A stretch of DNA of 64,000 bases from Paracoccaceae bacterium (GTDB taxonomy: Bacteria > Pseudomonadota > Alphaproteobacteria > Rhodobacterales > Rhodobacteraceae). The position numbers and the translations under genes are program-made. The notes beneath the pieces were generated by a model that saw only the letters and a list, made by a program, of their open reading frames with translations, did no database searches and was not told where the DNA came from. This document shows, piece after piece, positions 48,209 to 57,092 of the stretch (position 1 is the stretch's first letter; the number at the start of each line of letters is the position of its first letter). The stretch is from positions 372,001-436,000 of the forward strand of contig JAHDXW010000001.1 in the NCBI GenBank assembly GCA_023383015.1, in the 5' to 3' direction.

Positions 48209-48555
48209 CTCGTTTCCCATCGGGAGCGCACCCGGCACAGCCCGGGTCTCCCACATCTGGCGGCCCCATTGCCGCCGGCCCCCCTTCCATCCCACATGAC
48301 GCCGGGGCCGGGGCGTCACCTCTCGGATTGGCGGGCCATACAGGAAAAGCGGGGGGTTGGAAAGGGCCGGATGGCCGCCTGTCCCATGCGTGAGACATAT
48401 GGAAATTACATTGAAAACAGTGTCTTGTCATCCTCCGTAAAGGATTCGTCAGGGATTGTCCCGCGCCCCTCGGCGCCCCGGGGCAGGCACTACTGGCCGC
48501 GGCGCGCACCGTGCGCGGCGGGGGGCCGGTGCGGGCGCGGCGCGGAGGTCGATGG
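48209..48555 (-). promoter_or_regulatory. pnp upstream region
   Basis: This 347-bp gap has no supported gene. It contains an unusually A+T-rich part at about 48395-48450. On the minus strand ATGACA (48450-48445) and TGTAAT (48429-48424) could be a promoter, though their spacing of 15 is short. GTCTCACGCATGGGAC follows at 48396-48381, nearly repeating a motif at 14313. In other bacteria pnp 5' regions bind RNase III or PNPase; no clear long hairpin is visible here. Confidence 0.4.
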
Positions 48556-49305
48556 CTAGAGGAGGGGGCGCAGCGCCATCTCCGTTCCGAGCAGGAGGAG
48601 GAACGCCAGGAACAGCCGCCGGAAGGCGGCGGGGCTGATGCGGTTGCGGAGCCACTGTCCCGCCCGCATCCCCGCCAGCGCCGGAGCGAGGGCGAGCAGC
48701 GAGAGCACCAACGCCTCCGGCGCCAATGCGCCATGCGCCCCGAGCCCGAGGGCAAGGGCGACGGTCGAGACGGTGAACGACAGCCCGAGTGCCTGCACGA
48801 GGTGGTCGCGCGGCAGGCCGAGGGCCTGCAGGTAGGGCACGGCGGGGATGACGAAGACCCCGGTTCCGCCGGTCACGATGCCGGTGGTACCGCCGATGAG
48901 CGGCGAGAGCCAGCGTTCGGCATGTTCGGGCATGTGGAGCTGGCGCGCGAACAGAGTAAAGGCGGCGTAGACGACGAGCGCGACCCCGAGCGCCGTTGTC
49001 GTCGCGCCGGCGTCGCCGCCGGCCAGCAGTTTCGCGCCCAGCACCGTGCCCGCGCAGATCGCCGCCATCATCGGCCAGAGCCTGCGGACGAGCCGCCCGA
49101 AGGCGGGGCCGTCCAGCAGTTGCCACAGGTTGGTGACGAGGGAGGGCACGATCAGCAGGCTTGCGGCCGCGAGCGGCGAGACGAGCGCACCGAGGACCCC
49201 CATCGCGACGGTGGGAAGGCCCATGCCGGTCACTCCCTTGACGAGGCCGGCGCCGAAGAAGGTCGCCGTCACGGCGAGCAGGACGGAGAGGGAAGGCTCG
49301 ATCAT
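48556..49305 (-). CDS. TauE/SafE-family membrane transporter
   Basis: A 249-residue protein with about eight hydrophobic segments and the family pattern SVLLAVTATFFGAGLVKGVT then GMGLPTVAMGVLG at the start, repeated as LSPLIGGTTGIVTGGTGVFV and IPAVPYLQALG in the second half. The family exports or imports sulfonates, sulfite or other small anions; the substrate here is unknown. ATG at 49305 starts just before the first helix. It lies between rpsO and pnp on the same strand, an unusual place that breaks the usual neighbour pair. Confidence 0.8.
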   Translation of the reverse strand: MIEPSLSVLLAVTATFFGAGLVKGVTGMGLPTVAMGVLGALVSPLAAASLLIVPSLVTNLWQLLDGPAFGRLVRRLWPMMAAICAGTVLGAKLLAGGDAGATTTALGVALVVYAAFTLFARQLHMPEHAERWLSPLIGGTTGIVTGGTGVFVIPAVPYLQALGLPRDHLVQALGLSFTVSTVALALGLGAHGALAPEALVLSLLALAPALAGMRAGQWLRNRISPAAFRRLFLAFLLLLGTEMALRPLL

Positions 49306-49642
49306 GCGGGAGGTGATAGCCCGGCGCGGGCCCGGCACAACCGGGAAGTCCCGCTGCGGGCGTCCGGTCGGGCCGGGGGCCCTTGGCCGACACCCCGCCG
49401 CGCGGGCGCGACAACCGCGCCGGTCCGGCCGGCGGGCCGTTCGCTGCGCCGGCCGGTGACACCGGTCAGGGCCGCGAGGCCGGACGCCGGAATGCGCGGA
49501 TCCCGGGCCGCGGGGGCCCGTGGCCCGCGCGCGATCGTCGGCGCAGGCGGCGGAAGGTCGCGGCGGGGCGGCGCGGGCGCGCGCCGACGGATGCGCCGCG
49601 CCGCAGCGTGTGTGGTGGCGTCAACCGGCAACGAGGCCCGAA
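49306..49642. other. Gap between divergent TauE-like and DUF4405-like genes
   Basis: A 337-bp, extremely G+C-rich region. I see no gene with a credible start or family match, no tRNA and no clear hairpin. It presumably holds the two divergent promoters, but none is recognisable. Confidence 0.4.
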
Positions 49643-50149
49643 ATGCTGCAGTTCCTTCACCGCTACGCCACCCCGCTGATCACGGGGCTGTTCCTGGTTT
49701 CGCTGATCTCGGGTCTGGCGCTCTTCCTCCACATCGGACCGGCGGGGCTGCACGGCATGCACGAGATCCTGTCGCTGCTCCTGATGGTGCCGCTCGGGCT
49801 GCACCTGTGGCGGAACTGGCGGCCGTTCACGGCCCATTTCCGCCGCGCCCCGATGGCCGTGGCGCTGGCGCTGTCGGCGGCGATGGCGCTGCCTTTCCTC
49901 CTGCCTGCGGATGACGCAGCGCCGGGCGGGCAGAGGGCGGCGATGGCCGGGCTGATCCGTGCGACGATGGCGGCCACGCCGGCCGAGCTTGCCGTGGTGC
50001 TGCATGCCCCGCCCGAGGCCGTGGCGGCCGCGCTCGAGGCGGCCGGAATCGGCGTCACCGAGGGGCTGAGCCTTGGTGCGCTCGCCGCGTCGGCGGGCAA
50101 GTCCCAGCCCGAGGCGGCGGCGGTGCTGCTTGCGGTGGCGGGCGGCTGA
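49643..50149 (+). CDS. Small membrane protein, DUF4405-like
   Basis: A 168-residue protein with three hydrophobic segments (ATPLITGLFLVSLISGLALF; MHEILSLLLMVPLGLHLWRN; MAVALALSAAMALPFLLPAD) and His residues placed as H-x2-M-H and L-H-L-W, resembling DUF4405/cytochrome b561-like small membrane proteins that may bind heme. The C-terminal half is a soluble helical part (TPAELAVVLHAPPEAVAAAL then EAAGIGVTEG) that looks like a short helix-turn-helix-type fold. It is on the plus strand, opposite the ribosomal and pnp genes. Function is unknown. Confidence 0.65.
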   Translation: MLQFLHRYATPLITGLFLVSLISGLALFLHIGPAGLHGMHEILSLLLMVPLGLHLWRNWRPFTAHFRRAPMAVALALSAAMALPFLLPADDAAPGGQRAAMAGLIRATMAATPAELAVVLHAPPEAVAAALEAAGIGVTEGLSLGALAASAGKSQPEAAAVLLAVAGG

Positions 50150-50176
50150 GGCGGTCCGTCTCTTCGGGCCCGGTGC

Positions 50177-50215
50177 CCCGCAGACGCGGTCCCCCCGACC
50201 GGGGGCATCTGCGGG
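50177..50215. terminator. Long hairpin between DUF4405-like gene and rpsO
   Basis: An outer 8-bp stem CCCGCAGA/TCTGCGGG encloses an inner stem CCCCC/GGGGG with loop GACC. It lies between the convergent stops at 50149 and 50251 and could end transcription from both sides. Confidence 0.6.
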
Positions 50216-50250
50216 TGCGTCCGGCGCGACGGGGCGCCGGGCCGCCCTGA

Positions 50251-50520
50251 CTAGCGGCGCAGCCCCAGCCGGGCGATCAGCGCCTGGTAGCGCGCCTCGT
50301 CCTTGCGCTTGAGGTAGTCGAGCAGCTTCCGCCGCTGGGCGACCATCATCAGCAGACCGCGGCGGGAGTGGTTGTCCTTGACGTGGGCCTTGAAATGCTC
50401 GGTCAGCGCGGCGATCCGCGTCGACAGGATTGCGACCTGGACCTCGGGCGAGCCGGTGTCTCCGGCCTTGGTGCCGTAATCCCTGATCAGTTGCGACTTG
50501 GTGTCGGCGGCAATCGACAT
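50251..50520 (-). CDS. rpsO: 30S ribosomal protein S15
   Basis: An 89-residue S15: [40 protein letters not shown] and [33 protein letters not shown] are all standard. S15 binds the central domain of 16S rRNA and nucleates assembly. AAGGAGAG precedes ATG at good spacing. It would usually sit between truB and pnp; here an RTX gene lies on the truB side and two membrane-protein genes on the pnp side. Confidence 0.97.
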   Translation of the reverse strand: MSIAADTKSQLIRDYGTKAGDTGSPEVQVAILSTRIAALTEHFKAHVKDNHSRRGLLMMVAQRRKLLDYLKRKDEARYQALIARLGLRR

Positions 50521-50706
50521 CGGGCTCTCCTTCTTGTCTCGGGATGGCGCAGGCCGGGATGTCGTCCAGCAAGGCCCGTGGAGGGTCTGCCCGGGGCGGG
50601 CAGATGCGTGCCCTTAGGTGAAAACGCGCGCGAAGGGAAGCCCCGCCGCCGCGGAACCTTGCGGGGTGCCACGGAATCGCCGCATTGGCGGAATAAAATC
50701 CAATGA

Positions 50707-50722
50707 AGTTAATTGGTTAACT
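50707..50722. promoter_or_regulatory. Inverted repeat upstream of the RTX gene
   Basis: AGTTAA and TTAACT flank TTGG in an A+T-rich island (about 50690-50730) within otherwise G+C-rich DNA. TTGGCG (50685) and GTTAAT (50708), 17 bases apart, could be a promoter for the RTX gene, with the inverted repeat over its -10 as an operator. Nothing else is seen in the 244-bp rpsO-RTX gap. Confidence 0.4.
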
Positions 50723-50764
50723 GATTTCAGGGCGGGCCCGGGGGGCCGGGACGGAGGGTGCGGG

Positions 50765-51889
50765 ATGCTGATGGCGGTGATGGGGCTGGCGGGGGTCCTG
50801 GCGGTGGGGCTGCTCGCCGACGGCTTCTTCAGGTCGGGCGAGGATCAGGAGGGCGGCGGCGGCGAGGAGGCGCCGGAGGAACCCGCAGCGCCGGACGGCA
50901 GCGGCGAGGCCGACGACCTGGTGGCGCGGATGCCGGCGCTGCCGGGTTCGGCCGGCGATGCGGCGCGGGACGACGCGGGCGGCGGCGGCGGCGGTGATGG
51001 CGACGGGGATGGCGACGGGCCCCCGGTGGCAGGCGGCGATGGCCTGATGGTGGGCGGCGACGGCAACGACCTGCTGGCCGGCGGGCGGCTGAAGGACCAG
51101 CTGTACGGGCGCGGCGGGCACGACCTGATCGGCGGCGGCGACGGCAACGACACGCTGGACGGCGGCGACGGCAGCGACACGCTGCACGGCGGGGCGGGCG
51201 ACGACCTGTGCATCGGCGGTGCCGGCAACGATTCGATCGACGGCGACATCGGCGACGACACGCTGCTGGGCGGCGACGGCGACGACCGACTGAACGGCCA
51301 GGACGGCGACGACTGGCTGGACGGCGGGGCGGGCAACGATGCGCTCATCGGCGGGCCGGGGGCGGACACGCTGACCGGCGGGGAGGGGGACGACACGCTG
51401 GCCGGCGGGCAGGACGGGGACACCCTGTCGGGCGGGCTGGGGCAGGACCTGCTGTTCGGCGACGACGGCGACGACGTCATCTCGGGCGTCGTGCTCGGCC
51501 CCGGCGGCGACGGTCCGCCGGTCGACCTGGACGGCCAGGACTTCCTGAACGGCGGGAACGGCAACGACACGCTGGTGGGCGGGGCCGACGACGTGCTGAA
51601 CGGCGGCGCGGGTGCCGACCTCTTCGCGGTGGGCGACTGGATCGACGGCGGAAAGGTGGCGACGATAACCGACTACGACCCGGCCGAGGACCGGATCGGC
51701 GTGGTCTTCGACCCGGCGGCCACCCCCGACCCGGTGGTCACGGTCGAGACCGAGGGCGACACCGCCTATGTGCTCCTGAACGGGGTGCGCGTGGCGGCGG
51801 TGCCGGGAGGGGCGGGGCTGACGGCCGCGGACATCGAACTGATCGCCAACACGCCGGATTCGCCCGTCGGCGGGGCGCTGGCGGCCTGA
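50765..51889 (+). CDS. RTX-type calcium-binding protein with N-terminal anchor
   Basis: A 374-residue protein. Residues 1-20 are a hydrophobic segment (MLMAVMGLAGVLAVGLLADG), followed by an acidic, Gly-rich linker and then about twelve RTX nonapeptides (pattern GGxGxDxLx) at about residues 93-285, for example LMVGGDGNDLLAGG and LTGGEGDDTLAGG. Such repeats fold as a calcium-binding parallel beta-roll outside the cell. The C-terminal part (GADLFAVGDWIDGGKVATIT then DYDPAEDRIGVVFDP) is the usual RTX end domain. ATG at 50765 has GGAGG upstream. No secretion operon is nearby. It lies on the plus strand between truB and rpsO. Confidence 0.8.
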   Translation: MLMAVMGLAGVLAVGLLADGFFRSGEDQEGGGGEEAPEEPAAPDGSGEADDLVARMPALPGSAGDAARDDAGGGGGGDGDGDGDGPPVAGGDGLMVGGDGNDLLAGGRLKDQLYGRGGHDLIGGGDGNDTLDGGDGSDTLHGGAGDDLCIGGAGNDSIDGDIGDDTLLGGDGDDRLNGQDGDDWLDGGAGNDALIGGPGADTLTGGEGDDTLAGGQDGDTLSGGLGQDLLFGDDGDDVISGVVLGPGGDGPPVDLDGQDFLNGGNGNDTLVGGADDVLNGGAGADLFAVGDWIDGGKVATITDYDPAEDRIGVVFDPAATPDPVVTVETEGDTAYVLLNGVRVAAVPGGAGLTAADIELIANTPDSPVGGALAA

Positions 51890-51924
51890 GGCGGGGCGGC
51901 AGCGGGGCCGGAAGCGGGCCGGGG

Positions 51925-51958
51925 CCGGGCGTGGCGGGCGGTGCCGCGCCGCGCCCGG
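51925..51958. terminator. Possible hairpin between the RTX gene and truB
   Basis: CCGGGCG and CGCCCGG pair around a G+C-rich centre that can itself fold, between the convergent stops at 51889 and 51969. There is no T-run, so support is modest. Confidence 0.35.
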
Positions 51959-51968
51959 GCATGGCGCC

Positions 51969-52871
51969 TCAGCCGCCGAAGACGCGGGCGGGGTGCAGCT
52001 CTCCCCCCATGAAGGTGCCGATGGCAAGCGCGTGGCCGCGGTGGCTGGCCCAGGCGGGGCTGCCCCATGGCAGGTCGCGCGCGATGACCGCGCCGGGGTT
52101 GCCGTTGCGGATTCGGGCGGCGCCCTCGTCGGTGGCGCGCACCTCGGGCAGCGCGGCGAGGCCGGCCTCGAGCGGCAGCAGGCGCGCGGCCAGCGCATCG
52201 GTGCGGGCCTCGGCCTCGACGGTGTCGAGACCGATCCCGTCCTCGGCCCGGAACGGCCCGGACCACAGCCGCCGCAACCGCGTGACATGGCCGTGGCAGC
52301 CGAGCGCCCGGCCGAGGTCGCGGGCGATGGCGCGGACATAGCCGCCCTTGCCGCAGACCATCTCGAGGACGGCATGGTCGGGGTCCGAGACATCCACGAG
52401 GTCGAGCCGGTCGACGTGCAGCGGCCGCGCCGCGAGGTCGAGCCGCTCGCCCTCGCGGGCGAGATCGTAGGCGCGGGCGCCCTCGACGCGGACCGCCGAG
52501 AACTGCGGCGGCACCTGCATGATGTCGCCGCGGAACGCGGGAAGGGCGGCGGTGATGGCGCCGGGCGCGGGGCGCAGGGCGGAGGTCGCGACGACCTCGC
52601 CCTCGGTGTCGTCGGTGGTGGTGGCGATGCCCCAGCGGACGGTGAAGCGGTAGGCCTTGGGCGCATCGGTGACGTAGGGGATGGTCTTCGTGGCATCGCC
52701 GAAGGCGACCGCGAGCACCCCGGTCGCCTCGGGGTCGAGCGTGCCGGCATGGCCGGCCTTGGCGGCGTCGAGCGCCCAGCGCAGCTTGTTGACCACCGCC
52801 GTCGAGGTCACCCCGGCCGGCTTGTCGATCACCAGCCAGCCCGCGATGTCGCGCCCCCGCCGCCGCCCCAT
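51969..52871 (-). CDS. truB: tRNA pseudouridine(55) synthase
   Basis: A 300-residue Tru[21 protein letters not shown] is the standard start, [20 protein letters not shown] near residue 38 contains the catalytic Asp, and [20 protein letters not shown] near 118 and [20 protein letters not shown] near 170 are conserved. It makes pseudouridine 55 in the T-loop of tRNAs. It lies between a phosphodiester glycosidase gene and the RTX gene, and is part of the broken rbfA-truB-rpsO-pnp series. Confidence 0.95.
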   Translation of the reverse strand: MGRRRGRDIAGWLVIDKPAGVTSTAVVNKLRWALDAAKAGHAGTLDPEATGVLAVAFGDATKTIPYVTDAPKAYRFTVRWGIATTTDDTEGEVVATSALRPAPGAITAALPAFRGDIMQVPPQFSAVRVEGARAYDLAREGERLDLAARPLHVDRLDLVDVSDPDHAVLEMVCGKGGYVRAIARDLGRALGCHGHVTRLRRLWSGPFRAEDGIGLDTVEAEARTDALAARLLPLEAGLAALPEVRATDEGAARIRNGNPGAVIARDLPWGSPAWASHRGHALAIGTFMGGELHPARVFGG

Positions 52872-52923
52872 GCACTGCCCTCCGTCCGGGAGGCCCGCCT
52901 GCTAGCGGCTTGCCGCGGCGGCG

Positions 52924-53691
52924 TCAACGCGCCGGTGCGGCAGTCACCGCGGTGCCCACGATCGGCCCGAGCGGGCGAAGCCCGCCGCCGCGGCGGCCGA
53001 GCGCGGGCGCGTGCAGGCGCGAGATCGCGCCGTCGAGGTAGAGCGCCTGGCCGAGCCCGAGCCCGTCGCGGAACAGCCGGGCGAATTCGTGAAACGTCAC
53101 CGGCGAATCGGAGATCGCGAACACTGCGCGGGCGCCGTCGGCGCTGACGCCGACCCCGTTGCGGATGTGGCGCGAGGTGGCCCCGGGCAGGAAGCGGGGG
53201 TGCAGGCGGCCGTCGATGACCAGCATCGGGCCGGACTGGGTGGCAAAGCGGCAGGGCATCGGGCGGGCGGCGAAGGTGCGGCTTTCGACGACGGCGAAGC
53301 GGTCGGGAAGGATGCAGAATACGCCGTTTGGGAGCATCCCGAAGTTGCCCGGCCCGTCGCGGGTGACGAGACTGGCGAGCGGCCGGCCGTCCTCGACGTA
53401 GAGGCCGACCGGGCTGAGGTCTGCATGGTACATGCCGGCGTTCATGGCGAAGCCGAGCCGGAGCCCCTCGGCGGCGAGGGCCGCGTTCAGCCGCTCGAAG
53501 CTGCCGTAGACCGCCCCGGTGGCATCGGCATGCCAGAGCCGCAGCGCGTCGCGGCCGGCAAGGGCCTCGCAGAGGCTGTAGCCGCGGCCCTCGTGCATCA
53601 CACGGGTGCAGAGCGCGGCGGTAGGCGAGGCGAGGGCGAGCAGGAGGAGAAGACCGAGGAGGGCCGCGAGGGGCCGGCCCGGCAGCGGCAT
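52924..53691 (-). CDS. Phosphodiester glycosidase-family exported protein
   Basis: A 255-residue protein with a signal peptide (LAALLGLLLLLALASPTAAL). The mature part follows the NAGPA/phosphodiester glycosidase (DUF2233) pattern: LGFAMNAGMYHADLSPVGLY near residue 80, NFGMLPNGVFCI near 115, ATQSGPMLVIDGRLHPRF near 150, RNGVGVSADGARAVFAISDS near 176, and LYLDGAISRLHAP near 218. Relatives cleave phosphodiester-linked sugars, but this YigE-like branch is not well studied. It starts 3 bp after rbfA on the same strand, so it is probably co-transcribed with rbfA and truB. Confidence 0.78.
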   Translation of the reverse strand: MPLPGRPLAALLGLLLLLALASPTAALCTRVMHEGRGYSLCEALAGRDALRLWHADATGAVYGSFERLNAALAAEGLRLGFAMNAGMYHADLSPVGLYVEDGRPLASLVTRDGPGNFGMLPNGVFCILPDRFAVVESRTFAARPMPCRFATQSGPMLVIDGRLHPRFLPGATSRHIRNGVGVSADGARAVFAISDSPVTFHEFARLFRDGLGLGQALYLDGAISRLHAPALGRRGGGLRPLGPIVGTAVTAAPAR

Positions 53692-53694
53692 CGC

Positions 53695-54108
53695 TCAGTC
53701 GTCCCCGGTTGCGGGGCGGGCGACGTCGGCGCGCACCGCCGGGTCGTCGAGGAGGCGCCGTGCGGCGTCCATCCGGTCGAAGCTGTCGTCGAGCACGAAG
53801 CGGAGTTCGGGCGCGAACTTCAACTCGAGCGCCGCAGCCACGGCACGGCGCAGTTCGGTCCGGTGGCGGTTGAGCAGCGCGAGCGCCGCCTCGCGCCCGC
53901 CGCCGCCGAGCGGGAGAACGAAGGCGGTGGCCTGCTTGAGGTCGGGCGAGGCGCGGACCTCGGAGACGGTGATGGCCATGCGGTCAAGCTCGGGGTCGTG
54001 CACCTCGCCGCGCTGCAGCACCTCGGCGAGGCGGCGGCGGATGGCCTCTCCGACCCGGAGCTGGCGCTGGGAGGGGCCGGAGCCCCGGGAGTCGCGCGTG
54101 CGTGACAT
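53695..54108 (-). CDS. rbfA: 30S ribosome-binding factor A
   Basis: A 137-residue Rbf[41 protein letters not shown] and [20 protein letters not shown] are typical of the KH-type fold. It helps late maturation of 16S rRNA and cold adaptation. ATG at 54108 is used; another in-frame ATG is 9 bp upstream. It is divergent from dapB about 100 bp away. Confidence 0.93.
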   Translation of the reverse strand: MSRTRDSRGSGPSQRQLRVGEAIRRRLAEVLQRGEVHDPELDRMAITVSEVRASPDLKQATAFVLPLGGGGREAALALLNRHRTELRRAVAAALELKFAPELRFVLDDSFDRMDAARRLLDDPAVRADVARPATGDD

Positions 54109-54209
54109 GCGCCCCATCTAGCGCCGCCCGCCCGGCCCCGCAACGGCGGGCTTGGCCACGTGACGAGCCGGCGCTAAGGGGTGGCGCGGATGTGATCGGA
54201 GGAGCGGCG

Positions 54210-55019
54210 ATGGACGCGCGTCCGGGGCTGGTGGTGACGGGCGCCGCGGGGCGCATGGGGCAGATGGTGCTGCAGCTGGCGGCGGCGTCGCCGGCGTTCA
54301 GGCTGGTGGCGGCGCTGGAGCGGCCGGGGCATGCCTGGCTTGGCCGCGACGCGGGAGAGGCCGCCGGCGGGCCGGCGCTGGGCGTCGTGCTGGGGGATGA
54401 CGCGGTTGCGGCCTTCGCTGCGGCGCAGGCGGTGATCGACTTCACCGGGCCGGAGGCGAGCGTGGGATATGCAGGGTTGGCCGCGCAGGCGCGGGCGGTG
54501 CATGTCATCGGTACGACCGGCTTCGAGGCGCGGCATCTGGCAGCGATCGCGGCGGCGGCGCGGCATGCGGTGATCGTCCGGTCGGGCAACATGAGCCTGG
54601 GCGTCAACCTGCTGGCGGGGCTGGTCGAGCGGGTGGCGGCGGCGCTGGGCGATGAGTTCGACATAGAGATCCTCGAGGCGCACCATCGCGCCAAGGTGGA
54701 CGCGCCCTCGGGCACGGCGCTGCTGCTGGGCGAGGCGGCCGCGCGCGGGCGCGGGCTGGCGCTGGCCGAGGTGGCCGACCGCGGCCGCGACGGCATCACC
54801 GGGCCACGGGGGGCCGGGCGGATCGGCTTTGCCAGCCTGCGGGGCGGCGACATCGTCGGCGAGCACGACGTCCTGTTCGCGGGGCCCGGCGAGCGGGTGG
54901 TGCTGCGGCATGTGGCGACCGACCGGGCGGTGTTCGCGCGCGGCGCGCTGCACGCCGCCGCCTGGGGGCTGGGCAGGTCGCCGGGCGAGTACTCCATGGC
55001 GCAGGTGCTGGGGATTTGA
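54210..55019 (+). CDS. dapB: 4-hydroxy-tetrahydrodipicolinate reductase
   Basis: A 269-residue Dap[21 protein letters not shown] binds NAD(P)[38 protein letters not shown] and the signature [20 protein letters not shown] near residue 155 (paired His and Lys at the active site) are present. It acts in lysine and diaminopimelate synthesis. ATG at 54210 follows GATCGGAGGAGCGG. The rbfA-dapB divergent arrangement is separated by about 100 bp. Confidence 0.96.
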   Translation: MDARPGLVVTGAAGRMGQMVLQLAAASPAFRLVAALERPGHAWLGRDAGEAAGGPALGVVLGDDAVAAFAAAQAVIDFTGPEASVGYAGLAAQARAVHVIGTTGFEARHLAAIAAAARHAVIVRSGNMSLGVNLLAGLVERVAAALGDEFDIEILEAHHRAKVDAPSGTALLLGEAAARGRGLALAEVADRGRDGITGPRGAGRIGFASLRGGDIVGEHDVLFAGPGERVVLRHVATDRAVFARGALHAAAWGLGRSPGEYSMAQVLGI

Positions 55020-55079
55020 CGGCCGCGGCAAGCGCGCTAGCTCGCCGCCGGAGCGATCACCGCCCCGGGGGGGCGTGCC

Positions 55080-55469
55080 ATGTCCAAGGCCCATGTCCGC
55101 CGCCGCCCTTTGGCTGCCGCCGCCGTCATGGCCGCGGCGGTCGCGCTTGGCGCCGCGCCGGCGGTGGCATCGGAAGGGTTCCGCCAGGTGACCGACCCGC
55201 GGGAGTTCGTGGCGCTGGTTGCCGGCCGGGCGCTGACGACGCTGGGGGTGCGGCTGTCGGTGACCGCCGACGGGCGTATCGCGGGGCGGGCCTTCGGCCG
55301 CGAGGTGACCGGGGCGTGGCGCTGGCAGGAGCGCTATTTCTGCCGGGAGATGCGGGCGGGGGTCGCGACGGTGCCCGACAACTGCCAGGCGGTGCTGCTG
55401 CGCGGGGACACGCTGCGCTTCATCTCCGACCGCGGGACGGGCGAGATCGCCGACCTGCGGCTGCGCTAG
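55080..55469 (+). CDS. Small exported hypothetical protein
   Basis: A 129-residue protein with a signal peptide (PLAAAAVMAAAVALGAAPAV). The mature part reads GFRQVTDPREFVALVAGRAL and ends in a compact beta-rich domain with GAWRWQERYFCREM and two Cys (in FCREM and DNCQA) that could pair. It resembles small periplasmic proteins found beside dapB in Rhodobacteraceae, but I cannot assign a named family. It follows dapB by 60 bp on the same strand. Confidence 0.65.
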   Translation: MSKAHVRRRPLAAAAVMAAAVALGAAPAVASEGFRQVTDPREFVALVAGRALTTLGVRLSVTADGRIAGRAFGREVTGAWRWQERYFCREMRAGVATVPDNCQAVLLRGDTLRFISDRGTGEIADLRLR

Positions 55470-55489
55470 CGCCGGACGGCGGGGGCGGC

Positions 55490-55714
55490 TCAGAAGTCGA
55501 CCGCGATGCCGCGGCGTTCCCAGTCGCCGTAGCGGACGGGTTCGGGGCCGGCGCGGCCGCCGATCTCGGGCGGCAGGTCGGGTGGGGCCGCGGCGCGGCG
55601 GCGGGCCTCGGCCTCGGCCAGCGCCCGGCGGGCGGCGGGCGGAAGGTCCGCGGGGGCGGGACCGGACGCGGCGGGGTCGTCGGCGGGATCGGGATCGGGG
55701 GCGGGCTCGGACAT
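55490..55714 (-). CDS. DUF1674 / SdhAF4-like protein
   Basis: A 74-residue protein with a Pro/Ala-rich N-terminus and the conserved C-terminal motif EIGGRAGPEPVRYGDWERRG IAVDF, which defines DUF1674 (SDHAF4/Sdh8). In mitochondria this family assists flavinated succinate dehydrogenase assembly; bacterial members are presumed to do the same. It is divergent from the RsmB-type gene 70 bp away, an arrangement common in this lineage. ATG at 55714 is the only sensible start. Confidence 0.8.
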   Translation of the reverse strand: MSEPAPDPDPADDPAASGPAPADLPPAARRALAEAEARRRAAAPPDLPPEIGGRAGPEPVRYGDWERRGIAVDF

Positions 55715-55784
55715 GGGGTGCTTCTTGCCGGTGACGGCGGCGTGGTATAGCGCGGCGGGCCGTGGGGCAAGGCCGGGGCGGGAA

Positions 55785-57092
55785 ATGACGGAGCCCAGGG
55801 CAGCGGCGGGGGCGGCGGGGCGGGCGGCGCGGCGGGCGGCGCTGGAGCTTGTGATCGCCGTCACCGAGGGGCGGCAGACGCTGGAGACCGCCGAGGACGC
55901 GCCGGCGCTGGTGGCGCTGCCGGCCGCCGAGCGGGCGCGCGCCCGGCGGCTTGCGGCGGCCGCCCTGCGCATGGCCGGGCGGGCCGACCGGCTGCTGGGG
56001 CCGCTGCTGCGGCGCCGGCCGGCGCCCGCGGTTCATGCGGCGCTGCGGCTGTCGCTGGCCGAGATCTTCGCCGAGGGGGGGGCGGTGCATGCGGTGGTGG
56101 ACGCCGCGGTGGCGCTGGCGGGCGAGTGCGAGGGGCGGGCTGCGGCGGGCTTCGCCAATGCGGTGCTGCGGCGCGCGGTGGCGGCGGGCGCGGACGGGGG
56201 CTGGGCGCGGCTGGCCCCCGGGCGGATGCCGTCCTGGCTGCGTCGCGAGGTGGTGGCGGCCTGGGGTGGCGAGGTGGCGGCCGCGATCGAGGCCGCGCAC
56301 GAACGCGGGGCCCCGCTCGACCTGACGCTGCGCGCGGGGGAGGACCCCGCCGAATGGGCCGGGAAGCTGGGTGCCGGGGTGCTGCCGACGGGGACGCTGC
56401 GGCTGGCCGCCGGGGCGCAGGTGACAGCGCTGTCCGGCTATGCCGAGGGCGCCTGGTGGGTGCAGGACGCAGCCGCGGCGCTGCCGGTGCGGGTGCTGGC
56501 GCCGCGGCCCGCCGAGCGGGTGGCCGACCTGTGCGCGGCGCCGGGAGGCAAGACGTTGCAGCTGGCGGCGGCCGGGGCGCGGGTAACGGCGGTGGACCAG
56601 TCGGCCGAGCGGATGGCGCGGCTGGCGGAGAACCTGTCGCGCTGCCGGCTGGCGGCCGAGTGCGTGGTGGCTGATGCGCTGGCCTGGACGCCCGCCGAGC
56701 CGTTCGCGGCGGTGCTGCTGGATGCGCCCTGCACGGCCACCGGCACGATCCGCCGGCACCCCGAGCTGCCCTTCGTCCGCGACGGCGGCGAGATCGCGCG
56801 GCTGGTGGCGCTGCAGGCGGCGCTGATCGACCGGGCGGCGGGGCTGCTGTCGGCCGGCGGCCGGCTTGTCTATGCCGTCTGCTCGCTGCTGCCGGCCGAG
56901 GGGGAGGAGCAGCTGGCCGCGGCGCTGACCCGCAACCGGGGGCTCGTGGCCGACCCCGGGGCATTGCGGCTGCCCGGGGTGGAGGATGGCTGGGTCACCG
57001 CCGGCGGCGGCCTGCGGCTGCGCCCGGACTTCTGGCCCGGGCAGGGGGGGATGGACGGTTTCTTCGTTGCCTGCCTGCGGCGGGCGGGCTAG
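55785..57092 (+). CDS. RsmB/NOP-family rRNA cytosine methyltransferase
   Basis: A 435-residue protein with an N-terminal NusB-like RNA-binding domain (ALELVIAVTEGRQTLETAED through VHAVVDAAVALAGECEGRAA) and a C-terminal SAM methyltransferase. VADLCAAPGGKTLQLAAAGA near residue 248 is the SAM motif, VVLLDAPCTATGTIRRHPEL-like (LLDAPCTATG) near 310 has one catalytic Cys, and LVYAVCSLLPAEGEEQ near 362 has the other. It should make m5C in 16S rRNA, like RsmB. It precedes the heparinase-like gene and purH, a conserved order in Rhodobacteraceae. Confidence 0.88.
   Translation: MTEPRAAAGAAGRAARRAALELVIAVTEGRQTLETAEDAPALVALPAAERARARRLAAAALRMAGRADRLLGPLLRRRPAPAVHAALRLSLAEIFAEGGAVHAVVDAAVALAGECEGRAAAGFANAVLRRAVAAGADGGWARLAPGRMPSWLRREVVAAWGGEVAAAIEAAHERGAPLDLTLRAGEDPAEWAGKLGAGVLPTGTLRLAAGAQVTALSGYAEGAWWVQDAAAALPVRVLAPRPAERVADLCAAPGGKTLQLAAAGARVTAVDQSAERMARLAENLSRCRLAAECVVADALAWTPAEPFAAVLLDAPCTATGTIRRHPELPFVRDGGEIARLVALQAALIDRAAGLLSAGGRLVYAVCSLLPAEGEEQLAAALTRNRGLVADPGALRLPGVEDGWVTAGGGLRLRPDFWPGQGGMDGFFVACLRRAG

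Noticed and set aside
50709-50721. A CtrA site (TTAA-N7-TTAA) upstream of the RTX gene
   Set aside because: TTAA repeats are separated by 4 bases, not 7; it is better described as an inverted repeat.
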